DNA of 64,000 bases from Ambrosia x helenae (taxonomy: Eukaryota > Streptophyta > Magnoliopsida > Asterales > Asteraceae), in the NCBI GenBank assembly GCA_030844895.1, contig CM061228.1, forward strand, positions 36,642,626 to 36,706,625, given 5' to 3'. Within the stretch, counting starts at the first letter, position 1; the number at the start of each line of letters is the position of its first letter. A program made the position numbers and the translations under genes. Below the pieces are notes generated by a model. The model made no database searches and was not told where the DNA came from. It was given only the letters and a program-made list of their open reading frames with translations. Below are positions 42,495 to 54,000 of the stretch, piece after piece.

Positions 42495-42610
42495 TTCTCA
42501 TCACCTCTTGATCTAGTGATATAATGTTTACAATTACAAATGTGAAGTTGTGGCTTCAAATCCTTGCAACAAATCCTTATAAGTGCAAGATGAGATAAAA
42601 TTAAGGTGTT
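42495..42610 (+). mobile_element. tRNA-derived SINE-like copy 4
   Basis: A box A-like TGATCTAGTGA (42509-42519) and a box B-like GGCTTCAAATCC (42552-42563) with Pol III spacing. Confidence 0.5.
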
Positions 42611-43157
42611 AAAAAATTTGTCATTCAAAAAAATATATGTTTTAATATAATACACATCATTAAAAATGATAACTACATATATATATTATCACCAACAAAA
42701 GCTGAATGGGTATTCGTAAAGTTAACATTTCACGTAGTTTCGCTAGAGTAACCCCAAAAGAAAAACCCTTTAACTTCGACATAATTACGTTAGTGCCATT
42801 GCAGTCCTCTTCTTGCTTTGTCTTTTTTTGCTTTCAACGTCATCCTGCTTACATGCTTATCCTCCTTTACATCCATTTGGTTACCTTCTTTTATTCAAAC
42901 AATAATTGCTTCTCTTCTAATAATCCTAATAATTATCACATGTTACTTTTATTGATGGTCAGGTGTTTTGATAATAGCCACAGACCCCAACGTTTAAGGC
43001 AAGTTAACAGGTAGTCTTTGTCGACGCGTATAACATGCTTGAATGAGCTTACCCACCGGTACACCGGCGGCGCAATATGACTCTCTACGTTGTGTTATGT
43101 TACTCGATTAGCAGACCCTTGCAATACCGCTGCTGAATCGGCGACGGATATGTTTCT

Positions 43158-43190
43158 ACGCCGCGCTTGGCGCGACGCGTAAATTACTAG
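43158..43190 (+). mobile_element. Helitron 3' terminus
   Basis: A GC-rich hairpin (CGCCGCGC-TTG-GCGCGACG, one mismatch) is followed by 9 nt and CTAG (43187-43190), then T. The 5' end was not located. The 500 bp upstream hold no credible gene. Confidence 0.6.
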
Positions 43191-43357
43191 TTAATAAAAA
43201 AATAAGAAACTTAAAAAGACTAATTTCTTTATTGGATGTTGTGTATTGCAAGTGTGTTGTCCGTTCTAGAGACATAAATAAGGGATCTAGGATTAATACA
43301 CCCCCTTGAATCATGCTTTTAAAATGGGCTACTTTTTGAAATGTTACTTTTTCTTAC

Positions 43358-44266
43358 TCAGGGCGAACGGGGTGGTCCGTGATGGCCACCGGCGTGAAAC
43401 ACCGGCCAGCTAAAGATTTCTCGGTCGTGATCCAACATCTTCGTGATGTATATCACGGTGGCTTTTGTGGCTTTGTTTCTCAATTTGATATTTATGAACA
43501 AAAGACAAAACTTGTTTTTTCAATTTTTTTTTTTTTTGTTTTTTTTTTTTTTGTCTTTTTCAAGAAGATATATTGTTTTTTTATATATAACTCAAAATAT
43601 TAAACCAATTTTTTTAACAATATGTAAATCAAAATATTATATTATTATGTTTTTTTACGGGGACCTCGAATCGTGGTCGTGTTCGTGACCGGAGCAACGC
43701 TTAGTGAACTTATCGGGGGAACACAACGTACGTGTGATTCAATCTCTCACAAGTATGCGGGTTGATTTTGAACATGTTTCGGCGTGGCGAATGTTACGCC
43801 CTAAACTTTCTTAGTTTTTATTTTATTTGTAGTAGTGTGTTATTTTTTTTAAGTTTTTATTTTATTTGTAGTAGTGTATTTTTATTTTAATTTATTGTTT
43901 TTATTTTTTTTAAAATGTAATGTTTGTAGTTTATATATTTATGTTTTTTATGAATTTTTCAAATTAAATAAAAACATTATATTTAAATATTTTTTTATAT
44001 TTTTAAATATTTAAATTATTTTTTTAATATTTAAATATGTATTTATTTATTTAAATATTTAAATATTTTTTTGTTAAAAAAATGTAATGTTTTTAGTTTA
44101 TTTAAAAAAAGAAAAGTTTAGTGATGAAATGTGATAGAATGTGAACACCGCCGCATGGGTTTAGTGATGGAATGTGATAGAATGTGATAAAATGAGGTGG
44201 CAAAATCTGATTGGGTGTGATAGTGTGATGGGTGTGATAAAATTATCACCACCCCTTTTGGCCTCA
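43358..44266. mobile_element. Possible MITE with GGGGTGGT termini (909 bp)
   Basis: The ends TCAGGGCGAACGGGGTGGT and, inverted, TGAGGCCAAAAGGGGTGGT agree at most positions. No ORF; the interior has repeated GTGATAGAATGTGA and TTTAAATATTT blocks. A 22-bp direct repeat with one mismatch (43338-43359 and 44291-44312) brackets it, unlike a normal short target duplication. A PIF/Harbinger link is only a guess. Confidence 0.4.
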
Positions 44267-44698
44267 TAATATTATTGGGTAAAAATAATTGAAATGTTAC
44301 TTTTTCTCACTCCTAATATTATTGGGTAAAAATAAATTTCTTCTAAAAATATAATATTTAACAAGAGTTAGGAAAAAAATTAATAAAATTAAAGTACATT
44401 TTGTTTGTATCATGAAAATTTATAAGAGGTGTATTTAATACTTTTTACCTTATTCAATCTAGGATTATTACCTATTATATTCATTTACATTTTTAAATAC
44501 TTTTAGAATTGAGAAAAGAACGTTTTAGGTAATTTATAATCTAAGTATCTAAATATCTAATAAAATCTAGTTAAAAAAGGTAATTTATATAATCTCGGCT
44601 TTTGTTTTTTTATTTTTTTATTATTTTTTTTTGAAAGGCGGATTTCATTAAACAAACAAACCAACGAGAATCTCCAAGGCGGAGACTCCCAAACCAAG

Positions 44699-47600
44699 TT
44701 ACATCACATCAAAATTAAAAGACTGCCAGTCCTTCCAGCCTACAGCAACCTGTTTACAACGATTAGAAAACCAAAGAAAACTCAAAGCTTTGATGTCTGC
44801 AATAATTTCAGTCACGTTCCGCCTTTCGTTCTTGAAGATTCTCTCGTTCCTAGCCTTCCATATGCGCCAACAAGTAATAATCATAATACCCTGCATCTTC
44901 AACCTCTTGGTCAACGTCCAGGACGAGCTAGAGAACTCCCGTACTATGTCGTCCACCGAGAAGAAATACAACGGATGGTGTTTCACCCACCTAGCAATAC
45001 CATTCCAAACCCCACACGCCACAATACAAGCCGTAAAAATGTGATCAACACTCTCCTCATGGTCCTCACAAAAGCTACACATACCGTTACCACAATTAAC
45101 ATTCCTACGTATTAATGCTTGTTTGGTAGGAATACGGTCCATCAACATACGCCACATAAAGACGTTACATTTTATCGGCACCCATTTGCACCAGCTGAAA
45201 GCCGCCTGACCCGTATTGGAATACCCACTATCGATCCACTTTTTAACTTCTTTTACCGAGAACCCCACGGACGAACCTGAGTTCCAATACCAACAGTCAT
45301 TCACATTGCTCAATTGTTGACCTTCAATCATTTGGCTACACTCTTGGAACTGCTGAATGTCTAGGGCTGTAGCAGGCGGACTCCTCCAAGCCCATTGATT
45401 ACCATTTAGACGCTCCCAAACCTTACAATCCTTGGCAAGCTCTAAGCGAAACAGCGAATGGAACAGATCTTTAAGCGGACTGCTGGACACCCACGGATCC
45501 GTCAAGAATCTAATGCTCCTACCATTCCCAAGACGACCCCGAATCATGCTAACACTGTTCACCTCCGCCACCTTCAGCCGATTCGCATTGTGAATCAGTT
45601 TAGACCATGTACCATTATACGTGGAACTCTTAGGATACACTTCCCATTTCCTGCTTGACCCGTGTAAAGCGTCTACCACCCTTCTCCAAAGAGATTCCCC
45701 TTCAAGCCGATACCGCCAGAGCCACTTAACCAAAAAAGCGTTATTACAATCGTCTAGTTTACGTACTCCTAGACCACTGTGCTTAATAGGTTTCGTGACA
45801 ATGTCCCATCTCACCCAATGCATTTTCTTAACATTCTCATTACCACCCCATAAGAACTTTCGAATCAAGCCTTCCAAAGTATTCACCACCCCCACCGGGG
45901 CCTTGAATAACGAAAAATAATACGTCGGTAAGCTTTGTAACACAGATTTTATAAGTGTTAGTCTGCCACCAATGGAGAGCGTATTCGATTTCCACTTTGA
46001 CAATCTACTTTTGAAAACCTTGATCACCGGCTCCCAATTATTAACTCGAGACATATTGGCCCCCACTGTTATCCCCAAATAAGTAAAAGGAAAATGACTT
46101 GATCGGCATCCCAAGCTCCGGGCCATAACTCCCACCCCATATAGTGTAGATTTTTGAATGTTAATTTTAAGACCCGAGCACATGTGGAATATCCTCAACA
46201 TACGTCTTAAACATACAAAATTACTTTCCGACCACTCCCCCATAACCAACGCATCGTCAGCATATAATAAGTGGGATAAAATCGGACCGTTTCTAGGAAG
46301 GGCGACTCCACGAAAAGAATCAGTACTACATGCTTTATTAATGATGCCTGATAACGCTTCCATAACCATAACAAAAAGAAACGGCGATAAAGGATCTCCT
46401 TGACGGATACCCTTCCCACAATCAAACTCAAACGTCGGTGAAGCATTAACCAACACCGAAGACCGAGCGGACTTTAGAACACCTTCAACCCACATACACC
46501 ACTCACCAGGAAAGTTCATTTGCCTCATAACCGATAACAAAAAGGCCCAGTTGACATTGTCGTAAGCCTTTTCAAAATCGATTTTAAACATAAATATCTT
46601 TTTCCGGCTCCTTTTTGCCCATGTTAGAACCTCGTTAATCACCAAAGGACTATCCAAGATATATCTTCCCGCCACGAATGCATATTGGGTCTCATTAATG
46701 ACACTATCCATCACCGCCTTTAGTCTATTAGCCAACACTTGAGAGATCACTTTACTAACCACTCCAATTAAATTTATAGGCCGATATTCTCCTAAAGTCA
46801 CCGGATCTTTCACTTTAGGCACCAATGTAATAAAAGAAGACCCAACCCCACGATTAATCTTACCAGTGGCTGCAAACTGGCGTAAAATATCGACAAAATC
46901 AACTGAAAATAAATCCCAATACCTCTTAATGAATCGGAAGTTGAAGCCGTCGGGGCCCGGGGCTTTATCACTGCCACAATTAAATACCGCCTCTTTAATT
47001 TCACTATCTACAAAAGGCAAAATCAAAGAACTCGCCTGGTCTTCATTAATCTTCTTTAAACCAAAACACATTAACCGCGGCCTATCTGGCATTTCTTCCA
47101 CAAAACGACTACGAAAAAACCGGTGAACTTCTTTTTTGATCGCCTTTGGATTAGTAACCCATTCACCCATCACCGATAAACCCATAATATTATTAGACAC
47201 TCTTCTAGCATTAATCGCCCCGTGAAAGAACTTGGAGTTCTCATCACCCTCCTTCGCCCATAAAACTCTAGATCTTTGTTTCACATCCTTACTTTTGAAG
47301 TAATCTAATTGCTTTATTCTCATGGTCGCCTCCTGAAGAATCCAAAATTCCTCTTCATTCAAGTCACGCTCCTCCAAGAGTTTTTCCAACTCAATCATCT
47401 CAGCCTGCAAACAATCGTATTCCTCCATTTCTTTATGCTTGACTTCGTCTTTCCACTCCGTTATCTTGGCTCGTAAAATTTTAAATTTGTTCATCAACTT
47501 CACATCCGGCTCCCCAGCGACCGAAACATTGCTCAACGTGTTTTTAACAATATCGTCAAATCCTTCACGTTGAAGCCACCAATTAAAAAACTTGAACGGC

Positions 47601-48310
47601 TTAGCTCCGAAGTTCCTAGAAACAACCTTAAGCAGAATCGGAAAGTGATCCGAACCCTTCCGATTAAGCACACGATATTCGGCGTTCGGCCACTCATTAA
47701 GAAACGACCAATCCACGAACATACGATCAATCCTGCTTATTTTATCCCCCACCATAAACGTAAATTTCCTGCCTTTTAAAGAGTACTCGTGCATGCCCGA
47801 TTCTTCTATAAATTCATTAAAGTCTCTCGTCTCAACAGCATTAAAGAAAGAATTACGTCTCTCCTCTCTATCCCTAACGCTGTTAAAATCTCCCCCAATA
47901 ATAAAGAGACCATCTTCCGCTGCTACCAACCTTTTAATCTTATCCCAGACCTGATTTTTATCGTTAATCCGTTGGGGGCAGTAAACATTCACACATGCGA
48001 GTTTCCTACCATCAGACTTCAAAGAGCCGATCACCGCCAACATATTCCTATCCTTAATAACCGAGGATTTGGAGAAAATCTTAGGATTCCAGAAAGAAAT
48101 TAAACCTCCCGACCTACCTGTCGCATCAACATGCTCCCAATCAAAATCATCCGAGCCCCAGAATTTCCGCACATTAGCATATACCAACGACTCAAACTGA
48201 GTTTCTTGTAACATTAAGAACCCGACCTCATTAGCTATCTTTAAGTTTTTGCACCACGTACCTTTGTCTTCCGATCCCAACCCCCTAACATTCCAAGACA
48301 TGACATTCAT
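44699..48310 (-). CDS. LINE ORF2: endonuclease-reverse transcriptase (1203 aa)
   Basis: The protein nicks target DNA and copies its own RNA at the nick. Residues 1-230 are an APE-type endonuclease: SWNVRGLG with N7, E36 in LQET, GGDFNSVRD around 140 and SDHFPI near 220. The reverse transcriptase spans about 440-760, with the GPDGFNFRFIKRYW, RPINLIGVVSKVISQVLANRL and GIRQGDPLSPFLF blocks and the catalytic YADD near 685. The C-terminus carries the plant zf-RVT domain (about 1020-1110, WVPIKCNVFMWRMLMDRIPT and CSFCEDHEESVDHIF). No stop or frameshift is present. The start ATG overlaps the ORF1 stop as ATGA, so translation may be by termination-reinitiation. Confidence 0.92.
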   Translation of the reverse strand: MNVMSWNVRGLGSEDKGTWCKNLKIANEVGFLMLQETQFESLVYANVRKFWGSDDFDWEHVDATGRSGGLISFWNPKIFSKSSVIKDRNMLAVIGSLKSDGRKLACVNVYCPQRINDKNQVWDKIKRLVAAEDGLFIIGGDFNSVRDREERRNSFFNAVETRDFNEFIEESGMHEYSLKGRKFTFMVGDKISRIDRMFVDWSFLNEWPNAEYRVLNRKGSDHFPILLKVVSRNFGAKPFKFFNWWLQREGFDDIVKNTLSNVSVAGEPDVKLMNKFKILRAKITEWKDEVKHKEMEEYDCLQAEMIELEKLLEERDLNEEEFWILQEATMRIKQLDYFKSKDVKQRSRVLWAKEGDENSKFFHGAINARRVSNNIMGLSVMGEWVTNPKAIKKEVHRFFRSRFVEEMPDRPRLMCFGLKKINEDQASSLILPFVDSEIKEAVFNCGSDKAPGPDGFNFRFIKRYWDLFSVDFVDILRQFAATGKINRGVGSSFITLVPKVKDPVTLGEYRPINLIGVVSKVISQVLANRLKAVMDSVINETQYAFVAGRYILDSPLVINEVLTWAKRSRKKIFMFKIDFEKAYDNVNWAFLLSVMRQMNFPGEWCMWVEGVLKSARSSVLVNASPTFEFDCGKGIRQGDPLSPFLFVMVMEALSGIINKACSTDSFRGVALPRNGPILSHLLYADDALVMGEWSESNFVCLRRMLRIFHMCSGLKINIQKSTLYGVGVMARSLGCRSSHFPFTYLGITVGANMSRVNNWEPVIKVFKSRLSKWKSNTLSIGGRLTLIKSVLQSLPTYYFSLFKAPVGVVNTLEGLIRKFLWGGNENVKKMHWVRWDIVTKPIKHSGLGVRKLDDCNNAFLVKWLWRYRLEGESLWRRVVDALHGSSRKWEVYPKSSTYNGTWSKLIHNANRLKVAEVNSVSMIRGRLGNGRSIRFLTDPWVSSSPLKDLFHSLFRLELAKDCKVWERLNGNQWAWRSPPATALDIQQFQECSQMIEGQQLSNVNDCWYWNSGSSVGFSVKEVKKWIDSGYSNTGQAAFSWCKWVPIKCNVFMWRMLMDRIPTKQALIRRNVNCGNGMCSFCEDHEESVDHIFTACIVACGVWNGIARWVKHHPLYFFSVDDIVREFSSSSWTLTKRLKMQGIMIITCWRIWKARNERIFKNERRNVTEIIADIKALSFLWFSNRCKQVAVGWKDWQSFNFDVM

Positions 48311-50040
48311 TGATCCACAAATTGTAATCCTTCTTCCTGAATAACCTTCACGACCGAAGCATTATACTTCTCATATTCTTCTACCCCCAAAACTGTACCA
48401 AGCTTCACAGTTTCATTTGCTTCTATGTCAACGTTACTGTTGTCAACCATATCTCTAGATGCTTCCTCGACATACCCGTTATCAGCCAATCCACTATTGT
48501 CCCTCACCTCCACGGCCTCGACATTCAAATCTGGGGTCACTTCATCTTCCCGATTCACCTGTTCCATATTACCATGCAAATTCCTTGCCTCATCGCCATT
48601 CATCGTATAAATAAATCTATCAATATCGAAGATATCATCCCCATCCCGTGCCCTTTTCTTCGGTCTTTCCATACCCCCCGATGAAGGTGACTTTTGAGCT
48701 CTACCTTTCTTGCGAAACGTTTTCCTCTTAGTTGTTTTGACACCGGATCCTTCGTTATGATTCTCACCCACGGGCATACATACTTCAGTTGAATCAACTC
48801 GGGCCTCTGTCAAAGACTCCTTTCGTAATCCCATATCCTCATGATTTTCATTATCACAATTATCCACTACCATGTCACTATTTCCATGGCCATCCAAAAC
48901 TGTATTGTTATCCTCAACGTTATCGGCATACCCAACATGTTCTTCCACTAAATCTTCTACACAATCAGGCACCCATTCCCCTAAGTCTTCTTCCACAAGG
49001 ATAGAAAACTCCTTCCCCTTCCAAGTAACTTTCACATTCTCGTAAACTCTCTTCCCCGAATGACATATAACCCCCACCATGACATACGACAAATCGTTTA
49101 CCGATGAAGACAACTCAGCCGATTGCACGACGGATCCAAACAAACCACCAATTCCATCAATAATGCCTTTATCAAATAGACATAATGGAAGTCCATATAC
49201 CTTTAACCATGCTAAACGTTCAGACGGATTAAATTGCCCATCCCATCTTTCCAAGCTATCAAAACAAACTTTCCACATCTCCTTAGCGCTAACAAACCCT
49301 TCCATGCACATAACAGACTTAAATGTCAACAAAACCCATAATCCTCCAACATATTTTATCCCAACCCTTTTGTGACCCAACAAGTCTAGCCACAGCCGCA
49401 ACTTAGATAGTTTATCCAAATCGCTTACTCTACCAATAGCCCCACATCCCAACCAATGCACTCCTACCTAATAATCTGGATCAACCACGAACTCTAAAGA
49501 GTTCTGAGCACTCACCGGTTGTCGATTAAGCAGCTTGTCCCTGAACGAGACTCCATCAGCTAAACCTGTCTCATTCTGTTGTTCAACCACATCTTGATCC
49601 CTCTCAACCTCATTAACCCGAACCTCCTCTGGAACCCTAGCCGTTTTCACAGGAGTCCATCTCTTGTCCCCCTTCCAGTTCAGCCTTTCCCCATCCACGA
49701 AACGAGCCAGTACAATGAATAACATATACGAACCAATCCACACGTCTCGCAGATCGTGTTCAAGAGCCAACGGATCCCGAACATTACCAAACGAGACAAA
49801 ACCAAAGCGTTTACCTAGTTTATCGAATTTTCTTGCTATATACGTACTCTGGATCTCCCCAAAGTCTTTCAGCACCGCCACCAGATCCGTCGATGCACAC
49901 CCTCCCGGTAGATTTGATACGAAAAACTTCGTAACGACAACTTCCTTGCGTACTGCCGATCCTTCATGATTCTGACGTGATCCTTTTCTCTGTGAGGCAT
50001 CGTACCATGTTCCGATCTTGTATTTTTCTTTTCCAGCCAT
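48307..50040 (-). pseudogene. LINE ORF1: RRM-containing RNA-binding protein, one in-frame TAG
   Basis: The frame opens at 50040 (MAGKEKYKIGTWYDASQRKG) and runs to the TGA at 48309-48307, interrupted by a single TAG at 49468-49470. The N-terminal RRM (about residues 35-115) shows RNP2 TKFFVSNLPGG and RNP1 KRFGFVSF. After the stop the same frame gives a DUF4283-like region (RLAWLKVYGLPLCLF) and a basic tail with KTTKRKTFRKKGRAQK. ORF1 proteins coat LINE RNA. With one nonsense codon this copy makes only the RRM part unless the stop is read through. Confidence 0.85.
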
Positions 50041-50085
50041 GCATGAACCTGTTCGCCGCCTCCTATATTTTCGGAGGAATTAGGG

Positions 50086-51030
50086 TTTTTTTTCTTTTTG
50101 ATGAATTTTAGTTGCTTTTTTCTTTAACAGAGGAATGCTATAAAATTGTATGATTTTATAGAAATCTATATCTTGTAGTATACATTTAAAAAAACTATTT
50201 TTCTAATGGTGGAATTTGGTTTGTTTGTTATCTATTTTTTATAATAAACATCCAAAACTAAAATTTAAAAAACCCTTCAACCAATTTTTTTTTTTTTAGT
50301 TAAACTAACAACCTATTATTCAAATCATAACATTTACATTTTCCAAAACGAGTTCAAATCGTTATATGAGTCATAGTAAAGATAACTTATGCGTTTATGT
50401 ATGTATTTATTACATTACGATCCGTGGACATAAAAAGTCTTGTTCCACCATTTTGAGTGTATATTAATTTATTGCTATAACGTTCACTGCCATTTGAAAA
50501 AAAAATAGTCTATATAGTTCGTTAGAGCCTATGGGCCGTTTTTTTGTCTCGTACAAAGCACTTGAATATTTAGAATCGGCTCTGGTTCTACAATTTGACA
50601 ATACAAATGCGTGCCCTATTCTTTCAAGATTTACTGACACAAAAGAATTCAGAAGGCTTTTAATATAATTTTACAAACATTTTTTATATAGAAAACATAG
50701 TTTATGTGATTATTTATATGATATAAGTTTCCAATACATAACAAAATAGATGATACAGCTCAAATACAGTATTGACACAATGACTTAATAAATTGTTGGG
50801 ATTCAATAACTACTTCAAAGGTAGTTCATTAAATAAAATATCTAAAATGTAGTTCATTAAATAAATATCAAAAAAAGTTTTAACTAGGTATTGACTTTTG
50901 AGCTTTGAAATAGGCCTTTGTCATTTTTGTTTGAACGAAAACTCGCTTTTTATATATAGATAAAAAGAGTCAGTATGGGGTTGAGAATACAAAACGAAAA
51001 GAAGGAAAGGTAACAAGAACAGACCACCAG
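50086..51030. other. Gene-free stretch
   Basis: AT-rich, no gene. A block at about 50525-50590 (GGGCCGTTTTTTTGTC to CGGCTCTG) faintly recalls the hAT MITE at 21736 but is too diverged to call. Confidence 0.45.
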
Positions 51031-54000
51031 TGTCACACCACGCCAATGACGGAAACACGTGGCGCGACGCTCGAAAGCGTATCAAAGTCAAGATTACCAC
51101 AAACTATATTTAATTAGAAAAGATCATTTCATTAAAATGTAGAAAAGAGTACCTTGTTATAAACATTATATAAAACAATAAACATGAAGTTCAACATGGG
51201 GTTTTTTCGTCTTTGTCCCAACCCTATTGTAAATATAGTTGAAACCCCCGACCAGTGTCCGACATCTCAAATTCCACCGTATTAGCCGCATACCTGCTCA
51301 TCACTTAGTTACCTGAAAGATATGTTTAAAAAGACGTCAATATATAAAATATTGGTGAGTTTACAGGTTTTAGTTCCATAACAACAAAACATTTAACAAC
51401 ATGTGCAGAACAAACCAAAGCAGTGACTTTTGTAGAGAGCAGCTAACTCCTACAAACTATGACGAGCAATCCCTTGAGCCCATAACCAAACCAAGACTAA
51501 TAATAATGCTCTACGAGCAGAAGTTGTTTCTCGGTAAATAACAACTTAGTTCAGAATACGTGCACCCCAGGCATACACAGTTGCATAATCGACGCTATCG
51601 ATTAGGGGTGGGCCTTGTCAGGCACCAATAGCACTATCCAAATATTCCTTCGGTTCTCGATTTCAACACACACAACACACGATTAAATGGTTACAATAGC
51701 GAGGACTCACCCCGAGTGGTGTATAAACAACAAAACCCAAGTACTCATCATGCATTTATCACGTTTTAACTTTTGAAAACATTTTGACATGTAAAAAAAA
51801 ACATTTGACAAAACATATCTTTCCTCCAAAACAAAAACAATAAAAAGGGGCCGTGAAACTCACCTTGATTTCCTTGCTTAGCTAGAAAACAAAGCCCGAA
51901 GCTTTGACCGACTTCCTTGTGCCCTATTTACCAATAAATGACACCTTAAAAGTCTATCATATATAAGCCTAGCTTATTTTCCGGTTATAAGATAGTTGAT
52001 ACAACTATCTAGACTCGTATGTACGAACCCGAGTCTTTAAGTGTTTTAACTCGACGAACCGATCGTGACTTATCATAAGTCATGTGTTAACATACGACAT
52101 AGTATCCAAGTTGTGCACATGTTACTATTCGTGTGTAACCACATTGGACTATTACTACGAAACGTATAACTTATCCTGAGTCGTAGCTCGCCTCGTTGCT
52201 CGGATAAATGTATTTGTCTTGTACGTTTATTTTTGAAAAATATATACTTTGAGGAAGCATAATTGTAATTAAAATCGATTAATAACAATTGTCACATCTT
52301 TTCCCGAATCCGAGTATCTTACAAATCTTAAGACTTTGCTTCTTATAAAAGGTTTTCCAAATGAAACCAAACGTTTATACATCGTTTTAATCCGGACAAC
52401 AAACGTCATTTAGTTAGTAATAACCTTTAAAACTCGACATATTTGAAGCTTAGTAATAACTATATAGGGTTGGGTTATTCTACAAAGGCTACAAAAAATG
52501 AGAAGGGTGAGAAGCCACTAGAAAATGACATGTGTCCAAAGGATTAACAAGTGGGAAGGGTAATTTTGTCAAAAACATATGCACATGCAAGTCACATGCC
52601 ATTTCCACCTTCATTTTTAAATGCTCGTATCTTTTTTATACGTCATCCGTTTTAAAAAAAAAATTATACCATAAAATTGAGCGTCTTTTTATCTTTAATA
52701 TGAGTACCATATTGCTATACTTTTGAAAAAAAAATTTCAAAACCCACTTGCGTAAGACACAATGGAATGTAAAACACAATGAACACCAATTAAATATAGG
52801 GTATAAAACACAATCAAGAGTCTAGTAAAACACAATGGACGACATACTAAAGATACAATGAATAGAAGACTAAAACACAATGAATACTTTTGAAAAAAAA
52901 AAGTTGAAAACCAGTTGCATAAGACACAATGGATGACATACGAAAGACACAATGAACAAAAGACTAAAATACAATGAATACTTTTGAAAAAAAAGTTAAA
53001 AACCCAAATGTGTAAAACACAATGGACGACATAATAAAGACACAATGAACAGAAGATTAAAACACAATGAATACTTTTGTAAAAAAGTTGAAAACCCAGT
53101 TGCGTAAGACACAATGGAGATAACGTAAAACACAATGAGTACCAATTAAATATGCAATGAACAATAGGGTATAAAACACAATGAACAGTCTAATAAAACA
53201 CAATGGAGGACATTCTAAAGACACAATGAACAGAAGACTAAAACACAATGAATAATAGACTTAAACACAATGAACAACATAATAAAACACAACGTACACC
53301 TAAATACAAAACTCATTTGCGTAAAACACAACTAAAATCATACTAAAAACACAATGGACAAAGTTAAATCATGTGTAGACTAAAAAAAACATAAATAACA
53401 TATTTATAAAGCACACATGCATACTATAACACAATGAACGTGCAGAAGACACAACGGAGAAAAAAAACCCATTTAGCACGAATTTTTTTTTTCAATTTTA
53501 ATGTAGCAATGTGGTACTCATATTGAAGATAAAAAAACGCTCGTTAATATGGTGAAATTTTTTTGAAAAAAAAATGTCGTATGAAAAAGTTATAGACGTT
53601 TTAAAATGATGGGGGGAATTGACATGTGCATTGCATGTGGAGAAAGAAAGTCAACAAATGTTGTTTTCCTTTTATGCCCTTTCTCTAATTTATTATTATT
53701 TTTTTTCAAACAAACTAATCTCAACCCTTCAAATATATAATCAATGGATCACAATCCTTCTCACCCTTCCTAGAAAAAGTATCTTGTGTATTTGATCCTA
53801 ACCCTAACTATATATACCTATATATATGTTTTGAATATATTGTCCGGAATTTGCTTATTATTTATCACAAATAATTCTTGTCAAAACGAGACTTTATACG
53901 TTTCGATGATGATATAATTTACACTTATACTTATATGACTATATAGTCCAACGACAACACAAAGTCACACTTCATTAACAAACTACGATCTATATTTGTC

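Larger units (their letters stand above)
44602..50085 (-). mobile_element. Plant L1-type LINE, nearly full length
   Basis: ORF1 with an RRM, ORF2 with endonuclease, reverse transcriptase and zinc-binding tail, then a short 3' UTR and an A-rich tail (T-rich on + at about 44600-44632). A short GC-containing leader precedes ORF1. No target duplication could be fixed by eye. ORF2 is intact, so the insertion is probably recent. Confidence 0.85.

Noticed and set aside
43379..43688. Phe-rich short frames that look like membrane proteins
   Set aside because: They are translations of T-runs inside a MITE-like element.
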